Below, in pieces: positions 13,001-24,226 of a DNA stretch of 64,000 bases. The stretch comes from Dendrophyllia cribrosa (Eukaryota; Cnidaria; Anthozoa; Scleractinia; Dendrophylliidae): the NCBI GenBank assembly GCA_024195265.1, contig JAJLRJ010000006.1, positions 29,335,064 to 29,399,063 of the forward strand, given 5' to 3'. The stretch's first letter is position 1. Each line of letters begins with the position of its first letter. Under the pieces are notes generated by a model. That model ran no database searches and was not told the DNA's origin. It saw only the letters and a list, made by a program, of their open reading frames with translations. The position numbers and the translations under genes were made by a program.

Positions 13001-13252
13001 CGATGGATTCGCGAATACCTACCCCTGTTGCAAGAGCGCAAGAAGTGGATCCTCAAGCGACGCAACTTGGCTGTTAACGACCTTGTTCTTGTTGTGACAG
13101 AGAAGCTTCCTCGTGGTCACTGGCTGCTGGGTCGAGTTGTGAAAGTGTTCCCTGGCCCCGATGGATTAGTCCGAACAGCCGAGGTCAAGACAAAGAACTC
13201 GACTCTCCTGCACCCAATCTCCAAGTTGTGCCTTTTGGAGGAATCTAAGTAA
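7085..13252 (+). pseudogene. BEL/Pao Gag-Pol polyprotein with one in-frame stop
   Basis: One frame of 2056 codons encodes the retrotransposon polyprotein. Residues about 150-260 are a highly charged coiled coil; about 420-560 a gag (DUF1759-like) region; about 643-710 Cys/His knuckles (CRCCGQAHPLYRC, CPNC). The aspartic protease shows MLDSGSEITLVD with Asp776. Reverse transcriptase spans about 1060-1260 with YVDD at 1192-1195. The A17/RNase H region has HLFSDASEYAYSA and FWTDSLTVL. The integrase has an HHCC finger (about 1681-1726) and catalytic residues Asp1755 (GLDFFGPF), Asp1817 (WSDNGTNF) and Glu1875 (GVWERLIR). The C-terminus is DUF5641-like. The only break seen is TGA at 10649-10651, three codons before YVDD. 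The ATG at 7085 is the first in the frame after the LTR and fits a normal length. Confidence 0.93.
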
Positions 13253-13382
13253 CTGGACTTGACACCAAATGAACATTAAACCGTTTCATTTAGTCTTTTA
13301 AGTATGAACACTGAACTCTTTTGTAAGATAGATTTTTTTTACGTTAATTGTTTTGTTGAACGAAGCATTAGTTAGCTTGTTC

Positions 13383-13395
13383 AAAGGGGGGGCCA
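13383..13395 (+). promoter_or_regulatory. Polypurine tract of the BEL element
   Basis: AAAGGGGGGGCCA lies directly before the 3' LTR. This is the usual place and composition for the plus-strand DNA priming tract. Confidence 0.65.
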
Positions 13396-13829
13396 TGTTG
13401 AGGCCCGCGCTCAACACATCCAGTTTCTGTCAGCGGTTTTTCCCCCTTTACATCCGGGAGCCGTATCTCCCGCAGTAGTCAAAAGAAACACGTTTCTCTC
13501 ACTGTTGTACTTTCACAGTTAAGTTTTTCTCCCTGAGAATCATCCTAAATATTGTCCCCTTGGACCAGCCGTCGGTACTCGGTAAGCTAAGTTTTGTAAC
13601 GTGTATTTAGTGTTTTATTTGCTTGTGATTGTAGAATCGCTTCGTTTCGCAATCAAGTTTTGTGTTACTATCATACATGTCATTTAAGTATTATTTGTTT
13701 GTTTTAGAATAAAACGGAGTTATACAGAGCTTTTGGACCTTTCCATTTACTGTCTGACAACATACTTCGTCACATTCGTATCGACCAATTTCACCCTGCG
13801 GGATAGGTTTCGCCTCCGAGGCCTATTCA
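13396..13829 (+). repeat. 3' LTR of the BEL/Pao element
   Basis: 434 bp, same length as the 5' LTR, with one visible difference (G at 13812). ATAAC follows at 13830-13834. Confidence 0.95.
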
Positions 13830-13834
13830 ATAAC

Positions 13835-14387
13835 CTTTTAATCTCTGATAGTGACAAGAATTTAATTTCTCCTCGTAATATCATTACGATCTAATATGCA
13901 GGTCATGAGAAGAAAGGAAATGATCACCAAATGAAAACATGTCTTGATTGTTAAGCAAATTCTCCCAACTAGCACTATAAGAAATACATGGAGAGCAATG
14001 AGGAGACCAATATCGGGAATTAAAGGGTTAGAAAACAACAGTTTAGTTTGCAAAGAGCAACACTCTTTCAAATGTGTTGTAACCATAAGTAATATATAAA
14101 TAATGTTTTTCCTTCAGTAAAAGACACAAAAATTGGTAACAAAGACCATTAAAGAATGGCAACAGTTTTGTTGTAAATAACACAACTTGTGTAACTGAAA
14201 GTGTTTGTAGTCACAAGCAATAAACATTGTACTTGGATAACAGCCAAAGTCCTTTGGTTTAGGGTACAATATTGGTAACAGAGACCACCAAAACAACAGT
14301 AGTTTTGTTTATGAATAACAAAACTTCTTTTCGTTTTTAAGTTAAACCTAGAACAACTGCTCTCTGAAGCTGGTACGTGCCAACTGT
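13835..14387. other. Noncoding interior of Harbinger element 1, right part
   Basis: AT-rich. It contains two related stretches, CAGTAAAAGACACAAAAATT...GGTAACAAAGACC near 14117-14146 and GGTACAATATTGGTAACAGAGACCACC near 14263-14289, each followed by AACAGT(T/A)(G)TTTTG and a run of AACAAAACTT-like sequence, so a degenerate direct duplication. Probably the 3' untranslated side of the accessory gene. Confidence 0.45.
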
Positions 14388-15348
14388 TCACAGGGACTGA
14401 TAGACAGGACCATCACTGATGCTACTGTCTGTCGAGGGAGAACATCTGCTTGACCAGGATGATGTAGCAGGTGATGTTAGGGACACTGTCGCAGGAGAAA
14501 GTGGACGAAACTGATATCCCTGGTAATCCTGGTATCCATGGTACCCCTGGTACAGTCCCGGGTATCCCTGAAGGCTATGCTGTGTGAAAGGTGGGGGACC
14601 TTGCAGGTCAACTGGCTTCTGCTGGTTCCCACTTTCCAGCAGCATCTCCATAAGTCTTACCTCATGCTGGCGAGATTTCTCCATGTTATTTCTTATCAGT
14701 TTAATCAGATCACGCGTCGGATCATTTTAAATTACTCCTCTTACGAGATGGACAGCTTCAGAGGGGGTATCATCCTTGTGCTTCCGTTTTTCCGTTTGTT
14801 TTTTTTCTTTCTCCTGAGCACCATAAAATATTTGAGTTTCATCATCAGACCCAGCGTAAGAAGCTGAAGGAGCAGATGGCTCTACTGCTTTCTCTGGATT
14901 GCAGGAGTCCCGTGTCTTTACAATTGCATATAACTGATTAAATGTTGCTCCGTACCCTCGCTCTCTTACAAAATTTTGGACCCCAGAAGCAGTTTTGATA
15001 GTTAAAGTGATCTTGCATTCTGACACTAATTTTTTAAACTTAGATCGAAGTTGTTTCACAGTGAAGTTGAATTTTTCATTTCTTTTTGCACACCTTAACT
15101 TCAACTTTTTCAAAATTTGTTCATAGATTTGACCATTTCGCTGAAATTTTGTATTTTGAAAAAAAATCAACTTTTCTTTGAAATTCTCACTATTAATGAT
15201 TATATCGATGAAATCGTCGATTTGCTGCACGGTCCACTTTGATTTCCGACCAGTTTTCTGCTTTGTAGATTTTCCAGCAGTAGAGACATTATCATCTATC
15301 TCATCTTCACTTGACTCCTGTGAATCAGAGTCCGGTCTTGAAGATGCA
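14388..15348 (-). pseudogene. Myb/SANT-like accessory protein of Harbinger element 1, one in-frame stop
   Basis: In PIF/Harbinger elements a Myb/SANT-type protein binds near the TIRs and helps the transposase reach DNA in the nucleus. On the minus strand the frame opens after a candidate acceptor at about 15349. It first encodes an acidic Ser-rich linker, then a trihelix-like domain with the expected tryptophan (KSKWTVQQIDDFIDIIINS), a second helix region (GQIYEQILKKLKLRCAKRN) and a third (TVKQLRSKFKKLVSECK). A charged stretch and a C-terminal region rich in Tyr, Gly, Pro and Ser follow. A TAA at 14727-14729 interrupts the frame, which then continues unchanged to its end at 14388. The 5' exon with the start codon was not found. 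Confidence 0.72.
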
Positions 15349-16162
15349 CTGAGTGAGAAAGAAGTAATTTATTTTAGTAAAAAAAATCAACCGCTCAAGG
15401 CCTATGTTCAAAAGGAAACATTTCGCAGGTTTGCTGCTTCCTTCCCGCCATTCCAACAATGACAATAATACTGAAAATACTAGTGAGGTAACTTGCCCAA
15501 ATTTTTTACCGACATACCAGTTTTAACAATCAAAATAACAAAAATTGACAGCAAGCACAACACCACAGAGGACAAAAAAAGCACACCTGTACCTGCTTGG
15601 GGCTGTAGTTATTCGTTGTGGCTGTTTTGGTTTCAGATTCCCGCCGTTTTAGGCGACTTCCTAGCCTTCGAACATGGTTCACAGTACGCGACTCTTTTTC
15701 CTGCTTTCCAGCCAGGAGTCTCTTCTCTTCGGGCACTGAACATTTGTTGCACAAAAGAAATGTAAATGAAGGCAACAATATTTCATCGTCCCCAAACAGG
15801 ACAAGAATCTTTATCATCTGGAAAGTGAGAATTTACAGCTGCTGGAAAGGCGGCCATCTCAATCGAGGCAACGCGGGCAACGCCGGCTCTGGGAACGAGA
15901 TTGCAGCCATCTTTGTAAATCTGCGCATGCTCGTTAAGGAAAATTACTGAGATCGAGGCTGACGCATACATTAACATAATTAATCTTATTTATGCATTTA
16001 GTTCGGGTCTTGTGAAGGTCGGCGTTTGATCCAAAGTCGATCTTTATGCATTCTTCACGCCTACACTAGCCATGAAGAATGGCTCAGCCGATCCAAATAG
16101 TATTAGCCGAACTTAACTGGGTCAAATGCCGTACTTAACATGAGCCGAACTCAATTAATTTT
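15349..16162. other. Upstream side of the Harbinger 1 accessory gene
   Basis: No coding exon could be tied to the accessory gene in a consistent phase. Near 15993-16150 the TIR-like motif (TTCGG, GCCGTACTTAACATGAGCCG) recurs several times inside the true right TIR, as subterminal repeats do. Confidence 0.45.
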
Positions 16163-16199
16163 GTTCGGCTCATGTGAAGTATGGCGTCTGACCTGGGCC
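16163..16199 (-). repeat. Right terminal inverted repeat of Harbinger element 1
   Basis: Read on the minus strand it starts GGCCCAGGTCAGACGCC and matches 3469-3505 with three mismatches. TTA follows at 16200-16202. Confidence 0.9.
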
Positions 16200-16285
16200 T
16201 TACGTTAATTGAGCATTAATTTAAAGATTTTCAGTTAACCCTAGCCTGATATAAGTAAGTCGCACCTTGGAAACTTCATAGACAC

Positions 16286-16338
16286 CCCCCCCCACACACA
16301 CACACACATACACACACACACACACACACACGCACACT
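16286..16338. repeat. C-run followed by a CA microsatellite
   Basis: A run of C is followed by about 20 CA units with two interruptions (CATACA, CACGCA). Confidence 0.9.
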
Positions 16339-18689
16339 AAAACCATCCCCTAGTTAATTGGTCACCTGAGGACCAGAAACGTGCCTGTTTGCCATATTCC
16401 TGTGCGAAAATTCTGCTCTAGTTTTTTCATGTTGCCATAATCTAACTGGATTTTTGAAGACATCACTGTCCTAAAGTCCCTGTGCTCAGCGTTTTTACCG
16501 TTTTCTGTCGTACATCCCATTTTTACCAATTGGTTATTCTTGTTATTATTGTCAGTGTGCAAGTAGTATGAAATCCTTCTTTGGGACAGTTACGAGTGAA
16601 ACACACAAGGGCGCGAAACTCGCTATCTGAGAGAGATATACTTTTATTTATACAAGGTAACTCTTTCAGTAATTACAAAGGTAAAAAACTGTTATCAATA
16701 GAGGCCCTAGATAAATATAAATATATATATATATATAGATAGGCTGAGCCTAACAGCGTCGCTCCCTGAAAAGTAAGCCAATGATAAACTTAACTGAGGT
16801 GAAAGGTTGGAAGCACAAGAATTAAGATTGACGACCAGGCTATTTTTTAATTTTAGCAATTCTCAAAAACAGAATTACGCGAACGTCTGCACAGTACATT
16901 TAGACTGTACAAAAGTTCACAAAAACAACTTTTACTCCGTCTGGAATAACTAGTATGACTACTTTTCAAATAAAATACACCTGTTGCTTATCAAAACTTG
17001 CCCGAGAAACTGATTTGGAAATCAAAACTGCAAAAAGCATAAAGTCACGTGAGTGAAGTTAGAACTATATAAAATCCAAGTCTTGTTTACATAAAATCGC
17101 TTTTCAATCTATGTAATGAATGAATGAAGACATGAAAATGGACAACACAATCTTCTTTCGAAAAATTTTATTAAAATCTCCATAAGTTTCTGTTTAAACA
17201 CAAAACGCGAACCATTTAAATCGCATCGAAACCGAGCTGATTGTCTTCAATGAAAGAAATCATGAAACGACTGAATTTAAGCACATTTTATATAACCTAA
17301 TTATTCAAAATTGAAAACTTTTTTAAATTCAAACTTAAATTGCACAATATAGAACAGTAAAATTGTTTAGCTGTTAACAAATGCTTCGACGATCTACTAG
17401 CTTCAATTTAGACAAAATCAGGTTTAAAAATAAGCACTTAGCTCTATATTCGTCCAAAAACGATTGACTTGCAGAGTTACGCAGCCTCAAATGCAGTCTT
17501 GACCACTGTTTGACAAATGTGAAACCTGTCTTGAGTAGAAAACCGCAGATAAATACTGGGAAAAACGACTTGGCAAATGGTTTTCTCAGCAAAACTCCAA
17601 GGCTAACCAAACTCAACAAGAGTGCTGAGTGTTCAGCTGACGTGACATCAGCTTTGCAGCCGCGCGAAAAACAAAGCCTCGCTTCGATGTTACGCAACGT
17701 CATACGTGCATGTTTTGCAACGTCATACGCGCCCGTGAATTGGCCCTGCCCAACTCTCGGACACACATGTATAGACACCGCCCGCGAAACATTTCGCTGG
17801 CCTTGACTATGAAAAATGACGGGCATGGGTTCGTATGGGGCAACGCAGCGGGCCTTCAGCCCGTGAGAGCTCCGCTAATATAAGAAATAAAAGAATCTAT
17901 AAAATTACTAACAGCAATAGATAAAAATATATAAATAAAAAAATGCAATAACAAGAGAATCTATATGTTACAATGAAAACTACACTGCCATGGTAAAAAA
18001 ACGATTTCTTAGTACATTCTAGTTTAATGGCGGGTAGTCTGAGTTGATTGCTCTGTCGAGTGCGACTTGTCAATATATCTCTATTAAAAGTGAAATAATC
18101 TAATAAAAATTGCGGGCATTTCTTACTTAGACATTTATTAACCAGCCATTTATCAACCGACGTGAACGCAGGGGAAAGTGAACGAGCGATACCTAACGGT
18201 TAGTGCGAAGTCGTCATGATGGAAATATGGGGAAATGAGATTACGAAGGCTGACGGACAAAGATCCTGCCAAAATATAAGTGCTTAAGAAAAAATCAGAG
18301 TGTATCTTTGTCTATCGCGTAAAGTGCTTTGTTCCATTGTGTATGGATTGCTCTATAATGTACTGTGTGTGGTAAGCAGGTGAGTGGGATGAACAGGGTC
18401 CAACATACAATATGAATGCTGAAATGCTACCTCGAACACCTTCAGAAGCTTCAAAATGGCGGACACTTGCCGCCCCGTCAATCGATTAATCTGCCAACAA
18501 CACAACATGTGACTTCCCTTCTCTCCCCCTCGACGGTTGCGGGGAAAAATTTGACATCAACAAAGAGTTACCTTTGGGGGAGTAGGAAAGCAACATTTCC
18601 CAGTTTGTTCTTAAACGGCCATTTGCCTCACCTATCACTTGACGGAGTTGCCCTACACGTGGTCTACAAAGAATTCGAAGAATTTTCAT
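16339..18689. other. Noncoding, includes a dispersed repeat at about 16715-17880
   Basis: A TA-rich run leads into AGATAGGCTGAGCCTAACAG at 16736, and the same text occurs at 56979, so it belongs to a repeat family. The right side (about 17845-17885) holds GGGCCTTCAGCCCGTGAGAG then CTCCGCTAATATAA, a short hairpin that may be the other end. Between them both strands have open frames of 98 and 150 codons with no recognised domain. They overlap antiparallel and are best read as chance frames in a repeat. Confidence 0.4.
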
Positions 18690-18763
18690 CCTCTTTTGCT
18701 TCAAGTAGATCATCATATTGTGTCCGGCAGATTGAAATATTAAAGACTGCTCTGGTCTTAAAA
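18690..18763 (+). pseudogene. LINE reverse transcriptase fragment, left piece
   Basis: Only the last residues (DCSGLK) are secure. They directly precede the KINIGKTE text that resumes at 20130. The residues before them hold two stops and are too decayed to align by eye to the catalytic ADD box. Confidence 0.4.
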
Positions 18764-18928
18764 TGTGACCCTCCACAGGATTTCATGTACTAAGGTGATG
18801 ACACGCACACGGTACGTTAGCACGCAGTGACACGACACACTAATCGTGTCAAGAGTTCTGATATGTGCATATTTAAATAGAAAAACAAAAGTTACCGTGT
18901 TCCGTGTGAGTCACTATTGTTCTTACCT

Positions 18929-19078
18929 GCTTGACACGCAAAAGCTTTGTTTTCTTAACACGGCAAAGCTTTGTTTTCTTGACATGGTAAAGCTTTGTTA
19001 TCTTGACACGGTAAAAGTTTGTTTTCTTGACACGGTAAAGTTCTTTCCTTGACATAGTAAAGCTCTGACACGGTACAC
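18929..19078. repeat. Degenerate 25-bp tandem repeat
   Basis: Successive units share CTTGACACGGTAAAGCTTTG with substitutions and length changes. Inside the 1366-bp TIR element. Confidence 0.75.
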
Positions 19079-19339
19079 TGCTTTGGCTTCCCCCGGCATG
19101 CTTAATAATTTTTCTCGTAGTATCACGATAATCGCTGGCAGCCGATATGACAGAAGTGAAATTCAGTTTGACGACGTGTTGATTTTCTAACAAAAACTAC
19201 AGTCAACCAGTGAGCATAATGAAGATCAGTGGTCTGATTGAAACATACTCTTGAAGTCTTCAGTCCTAGGCTGTAATTCTTTCGAACTGTGTTGTTTGAG
19301 AGTTCGAGAGAGTCTAGTCGGACATGTTCGTTTTGGCTA

Positions 19340-19880
19340 TTCGTACGGCAACCGTACGTGGACTTCGATTTCCTATTCGTACGGGAGTCCAAAACTTTCG
19401 ACAATTTTCGATGTTATTCTTCACTTTTGTTGGTCCACAATATTGTATGCTTGTTTAGCTTTATGAAGCGCTTCTGGCAAGCGATGTTGATTTGGCTGAG
19501 ACTAATTTACTGAGTCTACACGAGCGACTCATTTCGTGACACTTCGAAATTTTTCGCGTCAAAGAATACTCCCGTACGGCCAACTTCAATTTGTTTTCGT
19601 ACGGAAGTCCAAAATTTTCGACAATTTTCGATTTTATTTTTCACTTTTGTTGGTCCACAATATTAAATGTTCGTTTAGTTTTACGAAGCGCTTCTGGTAA
19701 GCGATGTTGATTTGGCTCAGACTAATTTAGCGAGTGTCTGTATACTACGCGAGCGACTTGGCATTTCATGACACAAAAATTTTTCGCGTCAAAGAATACT
19801 CCCGTACGGCCAACTTTGATTTGTTATTCGTACGAAGGTCCAAAACTTTAGGCAATTTTCGATATTATTCTTCACTTTTG
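19340..19880. repeat. Direct repeat of about 220-230 bp, 2.5 copies
   Basis: Landmarks such as GTCCAAAA(C/T)TTTCGACAAT and CAAAGAATACTCCCGTACGG recur at spacings of about 220-231 bp. The third copy ends after CACTTTTGTTG. Confidence 0.8.
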
Positions 19881-20129
19881 TTGCAGACAAGCTAGATGTT
19901 TTATGAAATTGTTGCATTGCGGCGCGTTGTCGACTCGAAAGGTTCAAATTACAGAAAGCTCAAATTACACGGTTTGTTTCTTTTGTGTTGCGTAAAACAA
20001 AAGAAAATTTTAATGAGGCTGAAGTGCACGGCACGGTTATCGTGTTAAATTTCTATCTTTTGTTTTACCGTGCTAACGTACCGTGTGCGTGTCATCACCT
20101 TAGTACATGGAATCCTGTGGAGGGTCACA

Positions 20130-20399
20130 AATTAACATCGGTAAAACAGAAGGAATGTGGCTTGGCAGTCTAAAACACAATCTTGGCACATATGTTCCTT
20201 TCAACATTGCATGGCCTGAAAAATATGTGGTTGCGCTTGCCGTTGCATTTGCCTACGATCCTCTCATTAGTAATAAAATAAAGCTTGTCACCTTGAAAAA
20301 AAATTTAAATCACTGGACAGCCAGGAACTTAACTCTCATTGGAAGAATCTGTATTGTCAAGTCCCTTGCAATTTCGAAGTTGGTCTATAAAACGTCTGT
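20130..20399 (+). pseudogene. LINE ORF2 fragment, connector region
   Basis: Reads INIGKTEGMWLGSLKHN and on to TLIGRICIVKSLAISKLVYK in one open frame. This is the segment of L1-like proteins just after the reverse transcriptase palm (typically KTEG.WLGS, WPEKYI.ALGVAFSY, LTLIGKI.V.K). It is continuous in phase with the left piece and, across the 11.9-kb insertion, with the piece at 32268. Confidence 0.8.
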
Positions 20400-20432
20400 A
20401 ACGTGTTCCAAAATAAAATGGGTTTTTCCAAA
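20400..20432 (+). repeat. Left TIR of the 11.9-kb element
   Basis: Pairs with 32231-32263 in inverted orientation, two mismatches in 33. Confidence 0.85.
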
Positions 20433-20744
20433 ATCCAAAATTCAGTCATAAAGCCCAATTTCGCACAGCATAAAACGCGATTTCCGCCAGAAAACTAGAA
20501 TACTTCACTGCAGGAATACCATAAGTTGGAGCCATACCCTGTTAACACGACGAAATCACAATTTTAAACAGTTGTTGTAATAAGCCATATTTATTCTGAA
20601 GAGAATTTCACACTAAAAATCTACAGTTAAAAATTATGGGTAATAGACGGAGACAGAAAATGGCCTCTAAAAGTGCAGTATGGAAAAGGTATTCTTATCC
20701 AAAGGCTTAACTACTGCAGATAAACTACAGCAGAATAACTCCAA

Positions 20745-21215
20745 CAGAAATGGATGATGCAGAAATTCTGCATCTCAACCAAGTGGTTTGAAAAAGGTGG
20801 ATGCAAAAATTCTGCACGACCTTTTTTCCGCTTAATTCACTACTGTATCTACAAAACATGAATGATGCAAAAATTCTGCATCTCAACGAACTGGCTTGAA
20901 AAAGGTGGATGCAAAAATTCTGCACGACCTTATTTTCCGCTTAATTCACTACTGTATCTACAACAAATGAATGATGCAGAAATTCTGCATCCCAACGAAC
21001 TGGCATGAAAAAGGTAGATGCAAAAATTCTGCACAACCTTATTTTCCGCTTAATTCACTACTGTATCTATAACAAATGAGATATGCAAAAATTCTGCATC
21101 TCAACCACGTGGCTTGAAAGAGGTGGATACAAAAATTCTGCACAACCTTATTTTCCGCTTAATTCACTACTGTATCTACAACAAATGAATGATGCAAAAA
21201 TACTGCAGTTCAACC
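20745..21215. repeat. Left subterminal palindrome array, period about 110 bp
   Basis: Five units each carry GATGCA(G/A)AAATTCTGCATC followed by TCAACNA and, about 45 bp later, a half-variant (GGATGCAAAAATTCTGCA). The units share the tail TTCCGCTTAATTCACTACTG. A sixth, isolated match lies near 21500. The same core palindrome fills the right-end array. Confidence 0.88.
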
Positions 21216-22340
21216 TGATGGCTGAGCAATGCATGCTCACATTTTGCATGCCAAAAGAAACTGTATTTCACTTAAGCTGATGAATGCAGAAATTTCGAAA
21301 CTCAGTGAAAACGTTATCCGAAATAGCTTATAGACTTTTTTGCGCTGTAGTCAATGACATGCAGTTAAAAACATGGAAAATAATCATCTACTTAAGCCAA
21401 TACCTTCCTGAATTCTGCGTCCTTGCTTTGTTAAATGTAGCAGATGTATGAGCAAAATTAAATTCATTATTCATGTTTCTGTGTACAATAACTGAATGGT
21501 GCAACTATTCTGCATCTCAGCCCGGTTGCATAAAAAAGGGATGCAAAAGTTCTCCACCCTGACATTCCATTACGATATGCCAAAATAAAGATTTCATTAC
21601 ATCACTATTAAAATTCTGCACTTTTTCCTAGAAACTAAGTGAAAACACACATGAAAAAATTAATAATCTTTTTGAGCCAATGCATCCTGAAATCGACTGT
21701 ATGTGAAAATTATAGAGTGATGTCCAGAATAAAACCAGGCTAAACAATGTAACAAATTTCATTCACACCAATAAGCCCCACCCCCTCCCCTCCCTCTAAT
21801 AAGCCACCCCTCGAAAGTCCCTTAAATAAAAAAGCCACCCATGTAGAAATTCATCAGTAGTTGAGTCCTAAGGCTACTCTGTTTCGGAGCAGCCATTTTT
21901 CCAGTTCTACGAGCAACAAGCCAAATTCGCAAACGAAGTACATCACCTTACTCGCTTCTCTGAGAAAGTGGACTCTAAGCTGCCTTTACACTTAATGATG
22001 CTCATCAGGCAGCTACTAAAGATGAAAAATGGATGTAAACTTACCAAAAGTCGCATATAAACCATATTTTAGCCGTTATAATAGCTCAACGAAGCAAAAA
22101 GACTATGTCAGGATGACGTTTCTAGAAAACTCGAGCCTTCAGTGTTTTAAAACAGCAGCACTTTCCATGGTAACCCCAAATGTGGAGTCACGAAATCATA
22201 TGGATCGTTTATATACAGGAAATCACTCATAAACGTAAAAAAATCTAAGGAGTCAATGGGTTAATTATGCTCATAGTTATAAACAGGAGCATTTTCAGCT
22301 CTATCTCTGTATTTTAATTCCATCACTTTCAACCCCTCAG
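21216..22340. other. Noncoding, left interior of the 11.9-kb element
   Basis: AT-rich. It contains a C-rich patch (AATAAGCCCCACCCCCTCCC) near 21771. No exon upstream of the one at 22341 was found, so the 5' part of the gene is missing or too decayed to see. Confidence 0.45.
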
Positions 22341-22489
22341 GTCAAGTTGAACTTTCTTCCTGTGGGCCATACCCATGAAGAAATTGATGCTTTTTTTGGA
22401 GTTTATTCAAAGCACCTGGACCTGAATGACATTTACACTATGGATGGTATGTGTACATATCTGTTAATACAATGGACTGTCTGGTTATG

Positions 22490-22644
22490 TTGTGGTTCAA
22501 ATTTTTTTTTGGTTTGAAAATTTTTAAACCAGTTTGATTTTTGTTTTCCTTTGTCTCAGAATATGATAATGAATCCGAGACAAAGGCAAAATAAAATTGA
22601 ACTGGTTTGAAAATTTTCAAACCAAGGAAATATTTGAACCACAA
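22490..22644. mobile_element. Palindromic MITE in the first intron
   Basis: TTGTGGTTCAAA at the left pairs with TTTGAACCACAA at the right, and inner stems (TTGGTTTGAAAATTTT, ACCAGTTT) continue the palindrome over some 50 bp per arm. No coding capacity. Confidence 0.75.
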
Positions 22645-24226
22645 CAGTTATATTCAACTAAAGGGAATATTTGAACCAATTCAAATAGGATTTTTATGTC
22701 TTCAATCTGATCAGACTGTTGCATGACATAGTATGTCACATCGTTGGGGTCACGGGCCAGGGTCTGTGCAATTAAATTATTGACCACCCTCTACTGACGC
22801 TGTGTATGCCATGGCTCGCGTGCTCGTAATTTATCATTCGCTTGAATTGAGACCTCTGCCCTTTGAATTTCCCACCTCCTCCCCGTGGCCCTGCCGCTTG
22901 TTCTAATCTGTTTTATCTTAGCTTCGTTTTTGTTGCCCTCACCTTTACTGGGCCAAATCATTATTTGTGAATTAAGGATTAAGTTATTTCAGTGTTTGTA
23001 ATTAAGTGGCTATGGGCCTTCCCCATAGCCACAAATTCTTGAAATTCTTAACAAAAATTAAATCGGCTATGGGCCTTTTGCTCATAGCCATTTACACCAT
23101 TTCATTGTTTGTGTTGTTACCCTATTTTGCCCAGCAAACAGAGCGCGGGAATGCAGGACTCGGCTTTATGTCTTGTTTTTAAAAAGAAGAGGGAAGACAT
23201 AAATTAAACATTTTTCCTAACAAGTGACAATTGAACACATTAGTGAGCTCACTTCTTTTATAATTTTAATTTAAGTAATGATCCTTATAAGAAGGAAAGT
23301 GCTAACGGCAATGCACGATGGAATGTCAACTTTTCTCATTGTTACGACTACATTGGCCTAGACTCAAAGACCGCTAAAAAGTTAGGTTTCAAGGTGCATT
23401 TTGTTTGATTTTTTAAAGGTTTCATGTAATTTAAGACCCAATCTTGCAAATTTTTAAAGAAATTGTATTTGGGGAACTTCGTCAAAGCAGCAAAATTATT
23501 AGCTATTGTCTTCTTCTATTCTAATTGGTTAAGCACTAAATTTATCTGACGCAAATGAATATTCTTTATTTTTATACTGAAATATAATTATAAACCATTA
23601 GCTCCTTCCCTTTTCTTGAAATCAAAGACATTCTATATGAGAAGGAGCCAATGCCGCAGATCAATGAGGTTTACTGTAGTTATTACAGTGTATGTGGAGC
23701 TTTACTTAAAGTCTTTCCACATAAAGTTTTGTCATGGTATTGAATCAAATGATGCACTCCGATTAAACTGTATAATTAGGTTCACTTTTTTATTGAATCA
23801 AATGATTCACAATAGTTGACTTGCATTATTGTTCATTTTATTCATATCAAATGATACACACCAGCTAAATCAATATGATGTAACATGTCTCCAGAATACT
23901 TGCAATGCACAAAATTAATCCAGATTATCCAGACATTGGTGAGACTTGCACTATATACATGTAAAATTACAATATACATGTAAAATTAAGATGAAAAATA
24001 TCCACAAGCTTTGCACTGTACACACGCAGGTTTGCCCTGATTTTCCATGCTTGTGTTGCAACGGCAACCACAATGCATGCATTTGTAATCATGTTCTACA
24101 ACCATAATGCATGAAATTGATACTAAAATACAAAATATATCCACTGTGCTTGCACTATACACAATAAATATTATAATTTTTCAGGTTGTAATTAATATGG
24201 CATTATTCTTTCTTGTTACTCCATAG
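22645..24226. other. Intron sequence with paired hairpins
   Basis: No exon was found. Two small hairpins (23006-23032 and 23065-23089) share GGCTATGGGCC and lie 33 bp apart. Between 23740 and 23865 the text ATCAAATGAT recurs three times. Confidence 0.5.

Larger units (their letters stand above)
6414..13829 (+). mobile_element. BEL/Pao LTR retrotransposon, young insertion
   Basis: Complete element with two 434-bp LTRs starting TGTTG and ending TTCA, flanked by ATAAC on both sides (6409-6413 and 13830-13834), the 5-bp duplication normal for BEL/Pao. The single long coding frame has the BEL order gag, zinc knuckles, protease, reverse transcriptase, RNase H, integrase, with a DUF5641-like C-terminus. 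A purine-rich tract with seven G's lies just before the 3' LTR. By eye the LTRs differ at one position (A6830 versus G13812), pointing to a very recent insertion. One internal stop prevents a complete polyprotein from this copy. It sits inside Harbinger element 1. Confidence 0.95.
3469..16199 (+). mobile_element. PIF/Harbinger DNA transposon, interrupted by a BEL/Pao element
   Basis: The ends form 37-bp terminal inverted repeats starting GGCC(T/C)AGGTCA and running to CATGAGCCGAAC, with three mismatches. TTA flanks both ends (3466-3468 and 16200-16202), the usual 3-bp PIF/Harbinger duplication. Inside are a DDE transposase relic on the plus strand near the left end and a Myb/SANT-like accessory gene on the minus strand near the right end, the two-gene design of autonomous members of the superfamily. 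Without the 7.4-kb BEL insertion the element would be about 5.3 kb. Both genes carry stops, so this copy is not autonomous. The TIR motif is repeated just inside each end (about 3535-3575 and 16095-16150). Confidence 0.88.
18764..20129. mobile_element. Non-autonomous 1366-bp element with 61-bp TIRs
   Basis: The ends are inverted repeats of 61 bp with one mismatch, starting TGTGACCCTCCACAGGA (18764-18824 and 20069-20129). No open frame resembles a protein. Inside are about six degenerate copies of a 25-bp unit (TTGACACGGTAAAGCTTTG; 18929-19078) and a larger direct repeat of about 220-230 bp (2.5 copies, about 19340-19880). Flanks suggest only a 2-bp duplication (AA), but the surrounding A-run makes that ambiguous. 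It is inserted in the LINE between codons for SGLK and INIG. I cannot assign a superfamily. Confidence 0.8.

Noticed and set aside
15593..15817. Upstream exon for the Harbinger 1 accessory gene ending at CAG then GTACAG
   Set aside because: The donor is good but its phase (0) does not match the exon starting at 15348, whose frame needs a different phase.
17374..17826. 150-codon minus-strand and 98-codon plus-strand frames
   Set aside because: They overlap antiparallel within a dispersed repeat and show no recognised domain or splice context.
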